Source of the DNA: CAYPYI01 sp964415085
GTDB lineage: Bacteria > Bacillota > Clostridia > Tissierellales > Tissierellaceae
Direction of reading: 5' to 3'
Assembly: GCA_964415085.1 (NCBI GenBank)
Contig: CAYPYI010000010.1
Coordinates: 1 to 34,166 of the forward strand
Length of the DNA stretch: 34,166 bases
The notes under the pieces were generated by a model, which saw nothing but the letters and a program-made list of their open reading frames with translations, did not search any database and was not told the origin of the DNA. Shown piece by piece: positions 24,232 through 33,907 of the stretch. The position numbers were made by a program, and so were the translations under genes. Positions within the stretch are counted from its first letter, which is position 1. Each line of letters starts with the position of its first letter.

Positions 24232-25974
24232 CTATTTTACACTTATTAAAAGAACAAATTCAAAATAATTAAGTTTCACATTTTCAAAAGTATTTTCATT
24301 TTTTATTTTTTCTCCTGATATTCCTTCTGGAATTAAAAGTAAATTGATATTTTCATTTTCATAACTATATATACCATCATTAAAATTAATATCATAAATA
24401 TTCTTACCTTCATTTTTCTTAAGAATATCAAATACTATTTTTTCTAAAGACTTATTAAAAATCTCTTCATTAAAGTTACTTATTTGTAAAACATTATTAT
24501 CCGTTAAATTAACCTTCATATTATTAACTTCTGTAATTCTTTCTCTATCACTACTTACTTTAAAGAAGTAATCATACTTAGATATATCTAAATAGCTACT
24601 GTCTCTTAAGACAGATAGGTTGAAATATTCAGTTTTATCTAGATCTTGTAAATACCATCTATCAGGTGTATATTTAAATCCAAAATCTCTTTCAAAAGTA
24701 TCTATATTTATATTTTCTACAACCTTTATATCTTTTATACTATGCTCATTATCAAAGTAATATATTATATTGCTAATTTCAAATGTGTCTTCTTTACTCA
24801 CATTTTCATTTTTTATAAGTTTTTTATCTTCAAGCATATTGTTTTTAATTAAAATCTTTTCCAGTCTATTATTTTGACTTCTCTTTGAAATATTAAAAGC
24901 ATTAATTGGTGAAAATAAAGAAATAAATATAGTTAAGACTAAAAGAAATGAAAATATTCTTAAGTCTAGATCCTTCTTAAATGAATAAATTATCATACAT
25001 ATAAATGTAAATATTGCCACTGCCAAAATAAAGTATCTATTTTCTGTAAAAGAATATTGATTAATTCTAATACCAATAGCAATAAAGCTCATAATGATTA
25101 AAGGAATACTGACTTTAGAAAAGTACTTTTTAAAATTTTGTGATATTTTTTCTTTTGAGTCATTAATTAAAACTAAAACTATTAATGAAAAAACTAAATA
25201 CCATAAAACTAAATGAGAAACAAGTCCATTTGGCCAGTTTCTAGTTATTAAAATTTTACCAAGATATACATATAAAATAATTGTATAAATTATTATCATT
25301 GCTAAAATTACATATTCTACTAAGCCTTTTATTAATTTATTCACATCATATTCTTCATATTCTTTTAAATTATCTGGTAAATTTGATATGAAAAAAGGTA
25401 TTCCAAAAATAAATAATGCAAAAAATAAAACCCATTCTTTTATATAATAGATAAAATTAAATTCAAATAAAAACTCTGTAGTAAATATTATTATAAATAC
25501 ACCTACTATAATTACCCCTATATAAACTAGAGAAATTATTAAGTCTTCTATTACTTTTATTATATGATAAGAAAAGTTATCTTTATGTTTTACTATACTA
25601 ATAGAACTTATTAAAAACATAAATATAAGTCCTACGAATGATAACTGATATCTATTTCCAGTTTTATTTATTACTAAAAAATATATAAGTCCACTAATTA
25701 CTAGTCCAACTAGGTTACTAATAGTTTTATATTTGTTTTCTGTAATCCTATTAATATTTGTACTTGTTAAAAATATTAAGATCATTACTCCTAGTAACAT
25801 TTGTATTTTACTAAAGTTTTCAAGGAATAATTCATTAGATTCGGTAAAGGTAATTGTACTTGTGTACATTAAAGTTATACCTAGAATAATTGAAATTATT
25901 ATTGATGTAGGATATAATCTAAATCCTTGTTTAAAGTTGTCAAATTTATTTTTGATTTTTATCTTGTTTATCAT
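24232..25974 (-). CDS. DUF4153 integral membrane protein
   Basis: 580 residues. About twelve membrane segments fill the first 370 residues; the motifs ITRNWPNGLVSHLVLWY and YSFTENRYFILAVAIF, then SPINAFNISKRSQNNRLEKI, match the DUF4153 family. The C-terminal 200 residues are hydrophilic and likely extracytoplasmic. Function unknown. GGGGTGA precedes the ATG. It ends nine bases before the metG promoter with no terminator of its own; transcripts would run into the metG T-box terminator. Divergent from the 3D-domain gene. Confidence 0.82.
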   Translation of the reverse strand: MINKIKIKNKFDNFKQGFRLYPTSIIISIILGITLMYTSTITFTESNELFLENFSKIQMLLGVMILIFLTSTNINRITENKYKTISNLVGLVISGLIYFLVINKTGNRYQLSFVGLIFMFLISSISIVKHKDNFSYHIIKVIEDLIISLVYIGVIIVGVFIIIFTTEFLFEFNFIYYIKEWVLFFALFIFGIPFFISNLPDNLKEYEEYDVNKLIKGLVEYVILAMIIIYTIILYVYLGKILITRNWPNGLVSHLVLWYLVFSLIVLVLINDSKEKISQNFKKYFSKVSIPLIIMSFIAIGIRINQYSFTENRYFILAVAIFTFICMIIYSFKKDLDLRIFSFLLVLTIFISLFSPINAFNISKRSQNNRLEKILIKNNMLEDKKLIKNENVSKEDTFEISNIIYYFDNEHSIKDIKVVENINIDTFERDFGFKYTPDRWYLQDLDKTEYFNLSVLRDSSYLDISKYDYFFKVSSDRERITEVNNMKVNLTDNNVLQISNFNEEIFNKSLEKIVFDILKKNEGKNIYDINFNDGIYSYENENINLLLIPEGISGEKIKNENTFENVKLNYFEFVLLISVK

Positions 25975-26070
25975 TTTTTCACCCCTTTTTTTATGTATTG
26001 TAAGTATATTCTAAAAGGGCTTGAAATACAAGAAAAATTAATTTTCTAAAAAATAATTTTATAAATTTAT

Positions 26071-26099
26071 TTGACAAACTTAGATTAATAGAATAGAAT
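26071..26099 (+). promoter_or_regulatory. Promoter of the 3D-domain gene
   Basis: TTGACA (26071-26076), 17-base spacer and TAGAAT (26094-26099); transcription should start near 26106. Confidence 0.8.
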
Positions 26100-26108
26100 A
26101 TTTAAATA

Positions 26109-26137
26109 GTTACAAAAGAGTTACAAATTGTTACAAA
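26109..26137 (-). promoter_or_regulatory. Three WalR-like TGTAAC repeats
   Basis: On the minus strand TGTAAC occurs three times (starting from 26135, 26125 and 26114), 10 and 11 bases apart. The 11-base pair TGTAAC-TCTTT-TGTAAC fits the WalR consensus TGTWAH-N5-TGTWAH. They sit just past the transcription start, a place suited to repression. This is a motif match only. Confidence 0.45.
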
Positions 26138-26176
26138 ATGGCTACACAAAAGTAGCTAAATTTTAGGAGGTACGAG

Positions 26177-27187
26177 ATGAATACGAACACAGCTAAAATA
26201 GCTGGAAAGATTAAGGTCTTGGTTTTAATCTTAATTATCGCAACTATGTCTTTAGGCTTTTATGTCCTACAAGGAAAAGAAGTTACATTAGACGTTGATG
26301 GTGAAAGTAAAAAACTTGTTACTATGGCTAGTACAGTTCAAGATCTAATTGAGTTTGAAGAAGTTAAGTTACATGAAGATACATTTGTAAATCTTCCTTT
26401 GGATAGCAAATTAAAGAAAAATTCAAATATAGTAGTAAAAAATAACAAAGGCTATACTTTAAAAGATGGAACAGAGAATTTAAAAATTAATTCTGTTTAC
26501 ACTAAAGTTAGCGATGTTCTTAAGGAGAATCATATAAGCTTAGGTGATAAGGACTTTACTTATCCTGATCTTCATGAAGAGTTAAAAGCTAATGATACTT
26601 TAAGAATATACAGATTCACAAAAGAAACAATAGTGGAAGAGACAAATATTCCTTTTGAAAAAGAAGTCGTTAAGAATAATAAATTAGAAGCAGGCGTTGA
26701 GAAAATTGTACAAGCCGGAGTAAATGGTTCTAAGAAGACTCATATTAAGAAAGAATTTTTAAATGGAGTAGAAGTTTCAAGTAAAATAGATAAAGAAGAA
26801 ATAGTAAAAGAGCCAGTAAAAGAAATTAAAGAAGTGGGTACTAAAAATATAGTAGAAACTTCTAGAGGTGGAGTTGGATATAGAAAGTCAGTTGTTATGA
26901 AAGCAACAGCTTATGATAACTCACCACAAAGCCAGGGAAGATGGGTTGGTAAAACTGCAACTGGTATGAAACCTCAAAGAGGTGTAGTAGCAGTAGATCC
27001 TAGAGTTATTCCTTTAGGAACTAAGGTTTATGTTCAGTCCCTAGATGGTAGTCCTGATTATGGATTTGCCGTTGCTGGTGATACTGGAGGGGCCATTAAG
27101 GGAAATAGGATTGACCTATTCCATAACACGGCTGCAGAATGTAGAAAATTTGGTAGAAGAAATGTTAAAGTTTATATATTAGATTAG
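26177..27187 (+). CDS. yabE: G5 and 3D domain wall protein, YabE/RpfB-like
   Basis: 336 residues. An N-terminal membrane anchor or signal (residues 12-30) is followed by two DUF348 ubiquitin-like repeats (about 33-75 and 88-130), a G5 domain (about 143-222), and a C-terminal 3D domain (about 240-336). In the 3D domain ATAYD, VDPRVIPLGT and AGDTGGAIKGNRID hold the conserved aspartates of this lytic-transglycosylase-like fold. It should act on peptidoglycan outside the membrane. AGGAGGT precedes the ATG. In Bacillus the homologue lies between tatD and rnmV; here it is on the other side of metG and reversed. Possible WalR sites suggest control with other wall enzymes. Confidence 0.9.
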   Translation: MNTNTAKIAGKIKVLVLILIIATMSLGFYVLQGKEVTLDVDGESKKLVTMASTVQDLIEFEEVKLHEDTFVNLPLDSKLKKNSNIVVKNNKGYTLKDGTENLKINSVYTKVSDVLKENHISLGDKDFTYPDLHEELKANDTLRIYRFTKETIVEETNIPFEKEVVKNNKLEAGVEKIVQAGVNGSKKTHIKKEFLNGVEVSSKIDKEEIVKEPVKEIKEVGTKNIVETSRGGVGYRKSVVMKATAYDNSPQSQGRWVGKTATGMKPQRGVVAVDPRVIPLGTKVYVQSLDGSPDYGFAVAGDTGGAIKGNRIDLFHNTAAECRKFGRRNVKVYILD

Positions 27188-27267
27188 TATTATTAAATAT
27201 ACTTAGTTAAAAGTTTAAAAAAAGTTAAGAATACTAAATAATTATGTAACTAATACAAATTGTAACT

Positions 27268-27308
27268 AAAGCATCCTTTTTGAAAAAAGAGGGTGCTTTC
27301 TTTTTTTT
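27268..27308 (+). terminator. Terminator of the 3D-domain gene
   Basis: AAAGCATCCTTTTT pairs with AAAAAGAGGGTGCTTT, followed by eight T residues. Confidence 0.85.
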
Positions 27309-27523
27309 GTAATTTTAAACATATCTTAGACCTTTTAAATTAAGTTTTAAGAGCTTTTCTTTCTTTATTAATGAAATTACTCATTAAATTATTATTTTCT
27401 CTTAAAACTCATTTAAACTCATTTTACTAAGATATTCTCTTTTTGTATGATTTTATAGCTTTTTTTCTATAATTTATAGTAAATTTTTATTAAATTCTAG
27501 GTAAATATTTTTAATAAAAATAG

Positions 27524-27558
27524 AAAAGGCAACTTTTAAAAAATAAAAGTTACCTTTT
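27524..27558 (-). terminator. Terminator downstream of the VOC gene
   Basis: 14-base arms (AAAAGGCAACTTTT with AAAAGTTACCTTTT) with one mismatch, 50 bases past the VOC stop; could work in both directions. Confidence 0.7.
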
Positions 27559-27611
27559 TGTTAGTTGTTTTTAAAGACAATTTTTCTATTTTAATTGTAT
27601 ATTTTATTTTA

Positions 27612-27971
27612 CTATTTCATCTTGATTAACTGAATTTCTAATCCATTTGGATCTTCTACAAAGTAAAATTCAAGATCTGGACTTGGTGATACAGGTTCAG
27701 TCAAAATTTTAACACCATTATTTTTCATAGTTTCAATACTATCTTCCAATGAATCAACTTTAAATCCTATAGAAATACCCTTAGTTTTAAGCTTAGTAGT
27801 CTGATTAGAAATAAGTTCCACCATAGTTCCATTCTCTTCTCCTAGCATAACTATCTCTACTCCTTCATATGGAGTAAATCTATCTAATATTTCTAATCCT
27901 ATCAAATCTTTATAAAATTTGATAGACTCTTCCATATTGTTCACATTAATTGTAACCCAGCAAAATTTCAT
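27612..27971 (-). CDS. VOC family (glyoxalase/bleomycin-resistance fold) protein
   Basis: 119 residues with the paired beta-alpha-beta-beta-beta units of the vicinal oxygen chelate fold: ITINVNNMEESIKFYKDLIG-like opening (WVTINVNNMEESIKFYKD), EIVMLGEENGTMVELI with a metal-site glutamate, and a closing FYFVEDPNGLEIQLI. Members include glyoxalase I, ring-cleaving dioxygenases and antibiotic-binding proteins; the substrate cannot be told. I start at the ATG at 27971, with GAGGAGATG upstream; the longer in-frame start at 28013 has no ribosome site. Monocistronic. Confidence 0.88.
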   Translation of the reverse strand: MKFCWVTINVNNMEESIKFYKDLIGLEILDRFTPYEGVEIVMLGEENGTMVELISNQTTKLKTKGISIGFKVDSLEDSIETMKNNGVKILTEPVSPSPDLEFYFVEDPNGLEIQLIKMK

Positions 27972-28333
27972 AACTTCATCTCCTCTTATACCATACATAA
28001 AAACCAGTTTCATAAAGTCTTAAGCATAGTATTTTATTTTTATAAAAATTTATATCTAAAAGTAAATAATCTTATATTCTTTTAGTCTATCATAATGTAT
28101 TTTATTTTTCCCTTTAAAATACTATTATTATTATAAATTAATATTCTATTCATTTATAATAATAGGATTCCTTATGTTTAAACTATATAAGTAAACATAT
28201 AATTTCTAATCTTTTCACTTTTTAATGTATTATATAGATTCTCATTTGTTCAATTGCTAAGACAAAAATAAGTAAGTAAGAATTACTCCAAAATATGGCT
28301 TATAATAATATGGATTTAACCTAGTTTTAAAAG
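27972..28333. other. Intergenic stretch with no gene seen
   Basis: AT-rich sequence between the VOC gene and the dihydroorotase terminator. No reading frame, tRNA or clear structured RNA is visible. Confidence 0.5.
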
Positions 28334-28372
28334 AGGCTACTTATAACTAAAATTTCTAGTTATAAATAGCCT
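28334..28372 (-). terminator. Terminator of the dihydroorotase operon
   Basis: 16-base arms (28334-28349 with 28357-28372) with one mismatch, immediately after the stop codon at 28377. T runs lie on both sides. Confidence 0.75.
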
Positions 28373-28376
28373 TTTT

Positions 28377-29615
28377 TTATTTGTCTTCGAAGACAATTTT
28401 TCCATTTGAAATTGTATATTTTATTTTTCCTTTTAAATCTATATCTTTAAAAGGAGTGTTATTTGATTTTGAATAAAAATTACTTTTATTAAATTTCTCA
28501 TCTATACTAAATATTACTAAATCTGCTCTATGACCTTCTTTTATATATCCTCTATCTAGATTATAAAGTTTAGCAGGATTTATAGTTAGTTTTTCTATTA
28601 TTTCCATTAAACTTAAATGGCCCTTTTCATAAAGATTTGTAATTGCAAGTGCAAATGCCGTTTCAAGTCCTATTATTCCACTTGGAGCCTTGGTTAATTC
28701 TTTATCTTTTTCTTCTTTAGTATGAGGTGCATGATCTGTTGCTATTATATCAATAGTTCCGTCTTTTAGCCCTTCTATAATAGCTTCTAAATCAGACTCT
28801 TCTCTTAAAGGTGGATTCATTTTAGCATTAGAACCATACTTATCTACAGCTTCTTCTGTTAAACTAAAATGATGTGGTGTAACTTCTGATGTAACATTAG
28901 CTCCCATTTTCTTTGCCCATCTTACAAGCTCTACTGAAACTTTAGAGCTTATGTGCTGAATATTAAGTTTAGCCTGAGTTTCAAGTGCTATTACAATATC
29001 TCTTGCAACTAGTACATTTTCAGCTAAGGCATTTGAGTATTTATTAATTCCATTATGCTTAATAAGTCTTGGATCTTCTTCATGAAGACTTATTGGCATA
29101 TCAAGTTTTTTAACTTCTTCCATTGCTTCTTTTAAAACTTGAGGATTCATAAGAGGTATTCCATCATCTGTAAATCCAACAACACCTAAGTCTTTCATCT
29201 TTTCAAAATCTACTAAAGTTTCTCCATCAAAGTTTTTTGTAACAGCAGAAGTTTGTAATACCTCTATAACTGCACTTTTACTTTTTTCTTTAATAAATTC
29301 AACAACTTCCTCATTATCTACAATTGGCTTTGTATTAGCCATATTTACAACAGTTGTATATCCTCCTGCAGCAGCTGATTGACTACCTGTATAAATAGTT
29401 TCTTTTTCAGTAAATCCTGGCTCTCTAAAATGAACATGAATATCTATAAATCCTGGAGATACAAATAAATCTTTTCCATCAATAACTTGAACATCTTCTG
29501 TTGGGTCAATATTATCAGCTATTTTTTCTATCTTTTCATCATTTATTAAGATATCTTTTTTAGCATAAATTTCTGATAATGGATCAACTAGTTTAGCATT
29601 TTTAATTAAAATCAT
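28377..29615 (-). CDS. pyrC: Dihydroorotase (class I), possibly catabolic
   Basis: 412-residue amidohydrolase. Metal and substrate motifs of bacterial class I dihydroorotases are present: HVHFREPG with histidines 60 and 62 and arginine 64, GFTDDG with aspartates 150-151, LHEED at 178-181, IQHISS at 221, TDHAPH near 302, and SGIIGLETAFAL near 315. The enzyme opens or closes the dihydroorotate ring (dihydroorotate and N-carbamoyl-aspartate). The ATG is four bases after the M20 hydrolase stop, with AAGGAGTGA inside that gene, so the two are coupled. No other pyr gene is beside it; its partners suggest ring opening for breakdown. Allantoinase or hydantoinase is less likely from the motifs. Confidence 0.85.
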   Translation of the reverse strand: MILIKNAKLVDPLSEIYAKKDILINDEKIEKIADNIDPTEDVQVIDGKDLFVSPGFIDIHVHFREPGFTEKETIYTGSQSAAAGGYTTVVNMANTKPIVDNEEVVEFIKEKSKSAVIEVLQTSAVTKNFDGETLVDFEKMKDLGVVGFTDDGIPLMNPQVLKEAMEEVKKLDMPISLHEEDPRLIKHNGINKYSNALAENVLVARDIVIALETQAKLNIQHISSKVSVELVRWAKKMGANVTSEVTPHHFSLTEEAVDKYGSNAKMNPPLREESDLEAIIEGLKDGTIDIIATDHAPHTKEEKDKELTKAPSGIIGLETAFALAITNLYEKGHLSLMEIIEKLTINPAKLYNLDRGYIKEGHRADLVIFSIDEKFNKSNFYSKSNNTPFKDIDLKGKIKYTISNGKIVFEDK

Positions 29616-29619
29616 TAAA

Positions 29620-30816
29620 TCACTCCTTTAATATATACTCATATAAAACATTCTTTGCATTTTCTATATCTTTAATTCTTGCAAATTCATCAGGGTTATG
29701 ACTTATACCATCTTTATTTGGAATAAAAAGCATACCTGTAGCTACCTTATCTCCAAATTCCATTGCGTCATGCCCTGCCCCACTTGGCATTTTAATACTG
29801 GATAGATTTAAGCTATCTGTTATATTATATAGGTCTTTTATAATTTTTTCATCTAATAAAACTGGATCTGATCCTGAAAGATATATTATTTCTTTTTCTA
29901 AGTTTCTTTTTTCTGCAATTGCTCCCACATTTTCTTTCATTCTCTTAACAGTTCTTTTTATACTTTCCTTATCTATACCTCTTATATCAATATCTATACT
30001 AACACTTCCTGGAATAACATTTATAGATCCAGGGTAGGCATGAATTACCCCAACTGTTGCTACTGTTTGATTTTCTTTTTCACTATTTCCTATTTCCTCT
30101 ATCATAGTTATAATTTCAGCAGTTCCAGCTAAGGCATCCTTTCTCATTCCCATTGGAGTTGCTCCTGAGTGGTCCTGACTTCCCTTTATATTTATTCTAA
30201 ATCTTTGTGGAGCTGCTATTGCTGTTACAACACCTATATCAATACCCTTCTCCCAAAGAACTCTTCCTTGTTCTATATGAACTTCAAGATATCTATTTAT
30301 ATGATCTATGATTTTGAAATCTTTATCTTTAGAGTATTCTTTTTCATCTAAAATTTCCTTTAAAGATTTACCTTCTTTATTTTTAATTTCGTTTAATTTT
30401 TCCATCTTTATATTTCCTGCCGCAAAACTACTTCCAACTGTAGCTGTATTAAATACAGTTGATTCTTCACATCTAAAAATACCTAAAATTACCTTATCTT
30501 CATACTTTGTACCCTTTAATTTCCTTAATACATCTAGACCTATTAAAACCCCTATTACACCATCATATCTTCCACCATTTAATACTGAATCTGCGTGAGA
30601 TGCTATTAAAGTATAATCTTTTTTAAATTCGTTATAGTATAAAAAACTATTGCCTAAATAGTCTTTTTTTACTTTTAGTCCAAATTCTTTGCCAAAGGAT
30701 ATAATCATATCGTGCATTAAATCTTCTTCTTTAGTGTAAGCTAATCTTTCTACACCATCATCTTTTGTCTTTCCTATATCATAAATTTCTTCAAACCACT
30801 TTTCTATCATAGACAC
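29620..30816 (-). CDS. M20-family N-carbamoyl amino acid / ureido amidohydrolase
   Basis: 398-residue zinc hydrolase of the HyuC/AllC/beta-ureidopropionase group: SHADSV (histidine 74), GGRYDG (aspartate 85), FRCEES (glutamates 117-118), HIEQG (histidine 180), then a lid domain and the late SGAGHDA and GISHNPDEF. Members split ureido groups from N-carbamoyl amino acids, allantoate or ureidoglycolate. Coupled directly to the dihydroorotase gene, so N-carbamoyl-L-aspartate is a natural substrate guess, giving aspartate, ammonia and CO2. GTG start at 30816 with AGGGGGAA six bases upstream; an ATG at 30810 is the alternative. Confidence 0.85.
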   Translation of the reverse strand: MSMIEKWFEEIYDIGKTKDDGVERLAYTKEEDLMHDMIISFGKEFGLKVKKDYLGNSFLYYNEFKKDYTLIASHADSVLNGGRYDGVIGVLIGLDVLRKLKGTKYEDKVILGIFRCEESTVFNTATVGSSFAAGNIKMEKLNEIKNKEGKSLKEILDEKEYSKDKDFKIIDHINRYLEVHIEQGRVLWEKGIDIGVVTAIAAPQRFRINIKGSQDHSGATPMGMRKDALAGTAEIITMIEEIGNSEKENQTVATVGVIHAYPGSINVIPGSVSIDIDIRGIDKESIKRTVKRMKENVGAIAEKRNLEKEIIYLSGSDPVLLDEKIIKDLYNITDSLNLSSIKMPSGAGHDAMEFGDKVATGMLFIPNKDGISHNPDEFARIKDIENAKNVLYEYILKE

Positions 30817-31038
30817 TCACTTCCCCCTGAAATAAATAAAAAACTGCACTACTTATTATTTGTATTTTTTATATTTTATCTTTTATCTGTTCTATCTTTT
30901 TCTTCTTTTCTTTTTTATTTTTTATTTTTATTCTTATTCTTACTATTTTTTGTCTCTGTATTTTTTTATATTTCTTTTTATTATTATCTTTATTATTACT
31001 CTAATACTTATATTAAATTTATTTTTTGTTTTTTTATA
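30817..31038. other. Low-complexity T-rich intergenic stretch
   Basis: On the plus strand almost only T, with scattered A and C; on the minus strand an A-rich leader ahead of the M20 hydrolase gene. No hairpin or terminator is visible, so transcription from the PucR gene might run through. Confidence 0.5.
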
Positions 31039-32208
31039 CTATATTTTCAAATTATAAACCATCTTACTTCCTAGAATAGCCATATAAAGTTCAAATTTTT
31101 CATGTATATTAAATACATCCTTACCTGTTTTTTCTTTTACTTGATCTAATCTATATCTAAAAGTATTATAGTGTATATTTAAGTTCCTACTAGCCATTTT
31201 TATATTTTCATTGCATGAAAAATATTCATCTAGAGTTTTCATTAAAATTTTATCATCTATTAGATCTTTTAATACTTCATCTACATATTCATAAATATCT
31301 TCTGTCCTACTTGAAAACCAAACTTTATAAACATAAATATCTTTATAGTTATATATATTTTTATCTCTTTTTACTATACTACCTATACTATTAGATATAC
31401 GTGCCATCTCAAATGATTTCTTTACAAATTCTATTTTCCGTCCAGTTTCACTTATGCCTATTTTGCACTTACAAATGCTAGTTATTATCTTTATTATCTC
31501 TTCTTCAATGTAAACGTTTTTATATTCATCATCAGTAAGTATAAATATTATAAGTCCTTCATATGTTTCAAGCTTTACTACATTTTCATTAAGTTTAAAT
31601 ACTTTACTTTCTTTAAAACTTATATGAATCTCCTCATATAAATTTTTACAGTTAAAATCAGAATCTTTCATATTTTCTTCATCATAGGAAATATATAAAG
31701 CTTTTATATATTTATTTTTAAAATCAATACCCATGTCTTTTCCCTCATTAAGTAGTCTATGAGTTTGAAGATTATAGTCATATAAAATATCTCTAAATAG
31801 CTTATGTAACTTATATTCTTTATTTTTAGCTTCATTTAATTTGTTATTAATCATTTTTATAAGTTCAACATAAGTTAGACTATAATCCATTTCAAATATT
31901 GGAAAAGATAAAGAATCTGCAACTTCAAGTACCTTTTTATCTATACTTTTTACATAACTTCCTGTTTTTATTATTAGGCATGCTACATTTTTTTCTTTTA
32001 ATTTTTTAATAAGTTCACACTGACTTTCTATATCTTGCAGAGAATAAAGGCTGGTTATTAAACTTTCTCCACCAACCAGCCAATCTACTATATTTGGTAC
32101 TTCTAGTACCGTTACAGCATTTGTTACATTTAATATTCCTTTTTCTCCTGCAAGTAACTTAATTTTATCAAAAGATTTATCCTTTACTATATCTTCTATA
32201 TATAACAT
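31039..32208 (-). CDS. PucR-family transcription regulator
   Basis: 389 residues. The N-terminal PucR domain (about 1-125, ending SFPIFEMDYSLTYVELI) matches purine-catabolism regulators. A middle GGDEF-like region (about 165-290) follows, then the C-terminal PucR helix-turn-helix (MASRNLNIHYNTFRYRLDQV). It lies between the transporter genes and the two hydrolase genes on the same strand, so it likely controls them in answer to a pathway compound. GGAGTG precedes the ATG. Which ligand it senses is unknown. Confidence 0.88.
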   Translation of the reverse strand: MLYIEDIVKDKSFDKIKLLAGEKGILNVTNAVTVLEVPNIVDWLVGGESLITSLYSLQDIESQCELIKKLKEKNVACLIIKTGSYVKSIDKKVLEVADSLSFPIFEMDYSLTYVELIKMINNKLNEAKNKEYKLHKLFRDILYDYNLQTHRLLNEGKDMGIDFKNKYIKALYISYDEENMKDSDFNCKNLYEEIHISFKESKVFKLNENVVKLETYEGLIIFILTDDEYKNVYIEEEIIKIITSICKCKIGISETGRKIEFVKKSFEMARISNSIGSIVKRDKNIYNYKDIYVYKVWFSSRTEDIYEYVDEVLKDLIDDKILMKTLDEYFSCNENIKMASRNLNIHYNTFRYRLDQVKEKTGKDVFNIHEKFELYMAILGSKMVYNLKI

Positions 32209-32420
32209 TTTTTCACTCCTAGATTTAAGTTACTAGTATCTTTCTTCATTATATAACATTTAATTTATATTTCTTTAAGGAGTATTTTATTTTTCTTTCG
32301 TTTTTTATTTTATATTTTATTTTATATTTTTATTTCTTTTCTAAATTCTTTATTTTCTAATTATATTACTATTTTACTTTTAGTATTTCTAAATTTATAG
32401 CTAACTTTCTAATTAATAAT

Positions 32421-33890
32421 TTATCCTTCTATAAATATTCTATCTATTACTTTTTGATCTGTATCTTTAGTAACTTTAGAAACTACTATAGTAAGAAGTA
32501 TGTTTACTATAAAGGCAAATAAGAATCCTGGCATTCCAAGTGGTGAAATATGAAGAATTCTAGTTGCAAATAAGATTACAATTCCCATAGTCATTCCAAT
32601 TGCCGCTCCTTCTTTCGTACACTCTTTCCAGTATAGTCCTAAAATAAATGCTGGTGCTATTTGAGCAAGACCAGAGTATGCTACATCTATTACTACCGTA
32701 ACTAAAGATTGTGGAGGATTATAAGCTATTAATACTCCAACTAATACTATTAAAAAAGCTATTATTCTTGATACTACTACTTCTTTTGAATCTGTTAATT
32801 TTTCACGTCTTAAAGTTTTAAGTATATCTTGAGATACAAGTTGTGCTGATACTAAGATCATTGAGTTTATTGTTGATATACCAGCAGCTATTGATGCGGC
32901 TATTACAAGAGCTGCAACAAACCAGTTAGCATATTGATTCATAAGTAGTGGTAATACGTTATCTGGCGCTCCTACATCTGTTAAAAGCACATGTCCTGAA
33001 AGACCTATGAATAGTCCTGCAGTTGCGTATATTACTATTTGAGATACTGGAATACTAAGTGCTGACATTACTAAGGCTTTTTCATCTTCTGCCATTAAAG
33101 ATCTATTCCAAACGTGTGGACATAACCAAATTCCAAATGGTAATACTAAAAACTGCATTATCCAGTTTTTATTTGTATAAAAACCTTGTGCTCCTTCTCT
33201 TGTTAAAAGAGCTGGGTTAGTTTCTATTATTTTTTTAAATAAACCTGATATTCCTCCTGATGGAACAAGAGCTATAAAAGCTGCTAGTATTATTCCACCT
33301 ATAAGTACAACTGCTTGAACTGCATCTGTAAGTACAACACTTCCTGCTCCTCCTATTATTACATAAAGCATTGAAAAGAAAGCTATTATTAATAATCCTA
33401 TTATATATGGAACCTCTCCACGACTCAATATTTCTATTGCCCTTGCACTTCCTACATACTGCATGGCTAAGAACACTACTGTCATAAGAGTTGATATTGC
33501 AGCTGAGAATAGTTTTAAGTATTTACTTTCAAATCTATCTTCTAAAAAGTCTCCCATACTCATGTATCCATATTTTCCACCTAATCTCCATATTCTTTGT
33601 CCAAAAAATATTATCATTAAGGCTACCCAAACTTGAGATAGAACCATTACTAAAAATCCTATACCGTGCATATAAAACATTCCTGGTGCTCCTAAGAAGG
33701 CAAAGGTACTTTGCATGGCTGATATCATTGTTAGGGGTAGTATTATTGAACTTACTCCTCTTCCTGCTAGGAAGAATTCTTCTGCATTTTTTTCTTTTGA
33801 TTTGCTTTGTTTATAACTATATATTGTTACTGCAAAAAGAACTAATAAATATACTAAAATTACGATAAAACTTTTAATTCCTACACTCAT
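32421..33890 (-). CDS. Sodium:solute symporter family protein
   Basis: 489 residues with about 13 membrane helices. SSS-family marks: EEFFLAGRGVSSIILPLTMI near the N-terminus, STFAFLGAPGMFYMHG, and the AASIAAGISTINSMIL sodium-site helix. It imports a solute with Na+. Related SSS proteins with small DUF partners carry pantothenate or monocarboxylates; here the neighbours point to a ureide, pyrimidine or carbamoyl amino acid. The ATG at 33890 has GAGGTGA upstream; the GTG at 33899 overlaps that site. It is 17 bases after the DUF3311 gene. Confidence 0.9.
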   Translation of the reverse strand: MSVGIKSFIVILVYLLVLFAVTIYSYKQSKSKEKNAEEFFLAGRGVSSIILPLTMISAMQSTFAFLGAPGMFYMHGIGFLVMVLSQVWVALMIIFFGQRIWRLGGKYGYMSMGDFLEDRFESKYLKLFSAAISTLMTVVFLAMQYVGSARAIEILSRGEVPYIIGLLIIAFFSMLYVIIGGAGSVVLTDAVQAVVLIGGIILAAFIALVPSGGISGLFKKIIETNPALLTREGAQGFYTNKNWIMQFLVLPFGIWLCPHVWNRSLMAEDEKALVMSALSIPVSQIVIYATAGLFIGLSGHVLLTDVGAPDNVLPLLMNQYANWFVAALVIAASIAAGISTINSMILVSAQLVSQDILKTLRREKLTDSKEVVVSRIIAFLIVLVGVLIAYNPPQSLVTVVIDVAYSGLAQIAPAFILGLYWKECTKEGAAIGMTMGIVILFATRILHISPLGMPGFLFAFIVNILLTIVVSKVTKDTDQKVIDRIFIEG

Positions 33891-33907
33891 TTTTTTCACC
33901 TCGATTT

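Noticed and set aside
30860..31057. Plus-strand frame of 65 codons
   Set aside because: Encodes almost only F, L, Y and I from a T-rich tract; low-complexity artefact.
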